From Chitinophagaceae bacterium UBA1946 (lineage in GTDB: Bacteria; Bacteroidota; Bacteroidia; Chitinophagales; Chitinophagaceae): a stretch of DNA of 64,000 nucleotides. The position numbers were made by a program, and so were the translations under genes. The notes beneath the pieces were generated by a model. The model worked only from the letters and a program-made list of their open reading frames with translations. It searched no databases and was not told the DNA's origin. This document shows, piece by piece, positions 62,451 to 64,000 of this stretch. The stretch is taken from positions 28,190 to 92,189 of the forward strand of contig DDEU01000009.1 of NCBI GenBank assembly GCA_002336815.1. The letters run 5' to 3'. Position 1 is the stretch's first letter. Every line of letters starts with the position of its first letter.

Positions 62451-62476
62451 TACATAAAAGCTTCATTTAATTCCAT

Positions 62477-62506
62477 AAAAAAATCCGCAGAAAAACTTCC
62501 GCGGAT
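62477..62506 (-). terminator. prfC terminator
   Basis: ATCCGC/GCGGAT stem with a 12-base loop; on the minus strand it is followed by TTTTTTTAT, 28 bases after the prfC stop. Confidence 0.75.
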
Positions 62507-62533
62507 AATCTATTTAAAGCTGATTTATTTCAA

Positions 62534-64000
62534 TTAAGCATTCTTAAACTCACTGATGAAATGCAGTTTCACATTCGGAAACTTCTCCTGCGTCATGTGA
62601 ATCGTGAAAGAAGAATCGGCAAGGAAAACCAACTGGTTATATTTATCTCTCGCCAAAAATCTCTGCTTCAGTCTTGCAAATTCCTTGAATTCGTCTGACT
62701 TTTCATCCGCTTCCACCCAACAAGCTTTGTGCATAGAAAGAGGTTCGTAAGTACATTTTGCCCCATATTCATGCTCCAGACGATACTGGATTACCTCATA
62801 CTGAAGCGCACCCACTGTTCCGATGATCTTTCTGCCGTTCATTTCAAGGGTAAATAACTGTGCAACCCCTTCATCCATTAACTGATCAATCCCTTTTGCC
62901 AGTTGTTTTGCTTTCAACGGATCGTTGTTGTTAATATATCTGAAATGTTCAGGAGAGAAGCTCGGAATTCCTTTGAAATTCAGTTTTTCGCCGCCTGTTA
63001 ACGTATCTCCGATTCTGAAACTTCCCGTATCATGAAGACCTACAATATCTCCCGGGAAACTTTCATCAACCACCTCTTTTTTATCCGCGAAGAAAGCATT
63101 TGGTGAAGAGAACTTCATTTTTTTGCCCTCTCTTACCAAAAGATAATTTTCATTTCTCTTGAAAGTTCCCGAAACAATTTTTACGAAAGCCAGTCTGTCC
63201 CTGTGCTTCGGATCCATGTTCGCGTGGATCTTGAAAACGAATCCTGTAAAACCATTTTCTTCAGGCTTTACAATACGCGTATCACTTTCCTTCGGTTGTG
63301 GCATCGGTGCAATATCAATAAAAGCATCCAGCAACTCACGAACTCCGAAATTATTCAAAGCCGAACCAAAGAAAACAGGCTGCAAATCCCCCTTCATATA
63401 ATCTTCACGGTTGAATTCAGGATAAACCGACTGAACAAGATCCAGTTCCTCTCTTAAAGTAGCGGCAGCTTTTTCGCCAATCACTTCATCAATTGAAGGA
63501 TCATTAATATTGTCAAACTTTATCGCTTCACCCACCTTCTGTTTCTTCTCTTCCAAAAACAACTGGATATTGTTTTCCCAGATATTGTAAATTCCCTGAA
63601 AGTCAGCTCCCATCCCGATTGGCAAAGAAAGCGGACAAACCGTTAATCCTAACTTCTGTTCCACCTCGTCCAGCAAATCGAAAGCATCCTTACCTTCACG
63701 GTCAAGCTTATTAATGAAAACCAGCATCGGAATATTTCTCATTCTACAAACCTGAACAAGCTTTTCCGTCTGTTCCTCAACCCCTTTTGCAACGTCAATC
63801 ACAACGATTACAGAATCAACAGCCGTTAAAGTTCTGTACGTATCTTCTGCAAAATCCTTGTGGCCGGGAGTATCCAGAATGTTGATTTTGTGGTTTCTGT
63901 ATTCAAAAGCCAAAACGGAAGTTGCCACGGAGATTCCTCTCTGTCTTTCAATTTCCATAAAATCGGAAGTGGCGCCTTTTTTAATTTTGTTAGATTTTAC
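62534..64000 (-). CDS. prfC: peptide chain release factor 3 (5' part cut by window edge)
   Basis: 489 codons present; the reading frame stays open to the window edge (residues before MEIERQRG read VKSNKIKKGATSDF), so the N-terminal G1 region is outside. RF3 is a translational GTPase that removes RF1/RF2 from the ribosome. Visible motifs: MEIERQRGISVATSVLAF (switch I/G2), ILDTPGHKDF (G3 DxPGH), VFINKLDREG (G4 NKxD). Domain II (FTGFVFKIHANMDPKHRDRL) and domain III (IIGTVGALQYEVIQYRLEHE) follow to the stop at 62534. Sequence and codon use look like Chryseobacterium-type Flavobacteria. Confidence 0.95.
   Translation of the reverse strand, partial: VKSNKIKKGATSDFMEIERQRGISVATSVLAFEYRNHKINILDTPGHKDFAEDTYRTLTAVDSVIVVIDVAKGVEEQTEKLVQVCRMRNIPMLVFINKLDREGKDAFDLLDEVEQKLGLTVCPLSLPIGMGADFQGIYNIWENNIQLFLEEKKQKVGEAIKFDNINDPSIDEVIGEKAAATLREELDLVQSVYPEFNREDYMKGDLQPVFFGSALNNFGVRELLDAFIDIAPMPQPKESDTRIVKPEENGFTGFVFKIHANMDPKHRDRLAFVKIVSGTFKRNENYLLVREGKKMKFSSPNAFFADKKEVVDESFPGDIVGLHDTGSFRIGDTLTGGEKLNFKGIPSFSPEHFRYINNNDPLKAKQLAKGIDQLMDEGVAQLFTLEMNGRKIIGTVGALQYEVIQYRLEHEYGAKCTYEPLSMHKACWVEADEKSDEFKEFARLKQRFLARDKYNQLVFLADSSFTIHMTQEKFPNVKLHFISEFKNA

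Larger units (their letters stand above)
62194..62533. other. AT-rich intergenic region
   Basis: 340 bases between the DUF4349 and RF3 genes with no gene. It holds a flavobacterial-type extragenic repeat (62391-62450) and the RF3 terminator (62477-62506). Confidence 0.6.

Overview
Most of this window (about 1-61,035) looks like the chromosome of a Bacteroidota bacterium near the Chitinophagaceae. The signs are type IX secretion (T9SS) genes (PorU-like, PorV-like and PorW/SprE-like proteins), large secreted proteins with SprB repeats and T9SS-type C-terminal sorting domains, promoters of the Bacteroidota TTTG / TAnnTTTG type, and typical families such as bactofilin, LytS/LytTR systems and fasciclin proteins. 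The last ~3 kb (61,035-64,000) is more AT-rich and carries a DUF4349 protein, an RF3 gene and a short extragenic repeat that all look flavobacterial (Chryseobacterium-like). That end is either a horizontal insertion or a chimeric join.

Layout. 204-1514 is rimO. 2.1-18.5 kb is a surface-glycan and secretion region. It holds a secreted CotH-like kinase and two large T9SS parallel beta-helix proteins (3788-8314 and 15198-18524, both minus strand). These flank a plus-strand block made of a polyprenyl-phosphate sugar transferase and a compact FkbH-like / acyl carrier protein / MBOAT / SGNH cassette. The cassette has the logic of the Dlt system, but the ACP would be loaded with a glyceryl-type group by the FkbH-like enzyme. 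19.3-24.5 kb is the threonine operon thrA-thrB-thrC, preceded by a 15-residue Thr/Ile-rich leader peptide that implies attenuation, with ppc divergent from it. 27.6-31.4 kb is a propeller-type LytS sensor kinase and its LytTR regulator. 31.5-33.6 kb is an ECF sigma factor, an RskA-like anti-sigma factor and a fasciclin protein.

33.7-36 kb holds a VOC protein, a SprT-like metalloprotein, a small membrane protein, bactofilin and a bactofilin-neighbour membrane protein. 36.1-41.7 kb is a PorW/SprE-like TPR protein followed by a class A penicillin-binding protein. 42.5-51.1 kb contains a second MBOAT/SGNH pair convergent with porV-like and porU-like genes. After tyrS, 52.8-59.7 kb is a four-gene minus-strand operon: a papain-like C1 peptidase with a DUF4384-like domain, a WD40-propeller caspase-like peptidase, a TPR protein and a small membrane protein. 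The two peptidases share an identical decapeptide written with different codons. An acyl-CoA dehydrogenase then precedes the compositional break.

The leading candidates for an undescribed system are the FkbH-ACP-MBOAT-SGNH cassette with its flanking T9SS beta-helix proteins, and the caspase/papain operon with its shared motif. Smaller points are the threonine leader peptide, a carbohydrate-binding-like domain inserted in circularly permuted order inside a SprB repeat, heptanucleotide repeat tracts at two stop codons, and palindromic extragenic repeats.
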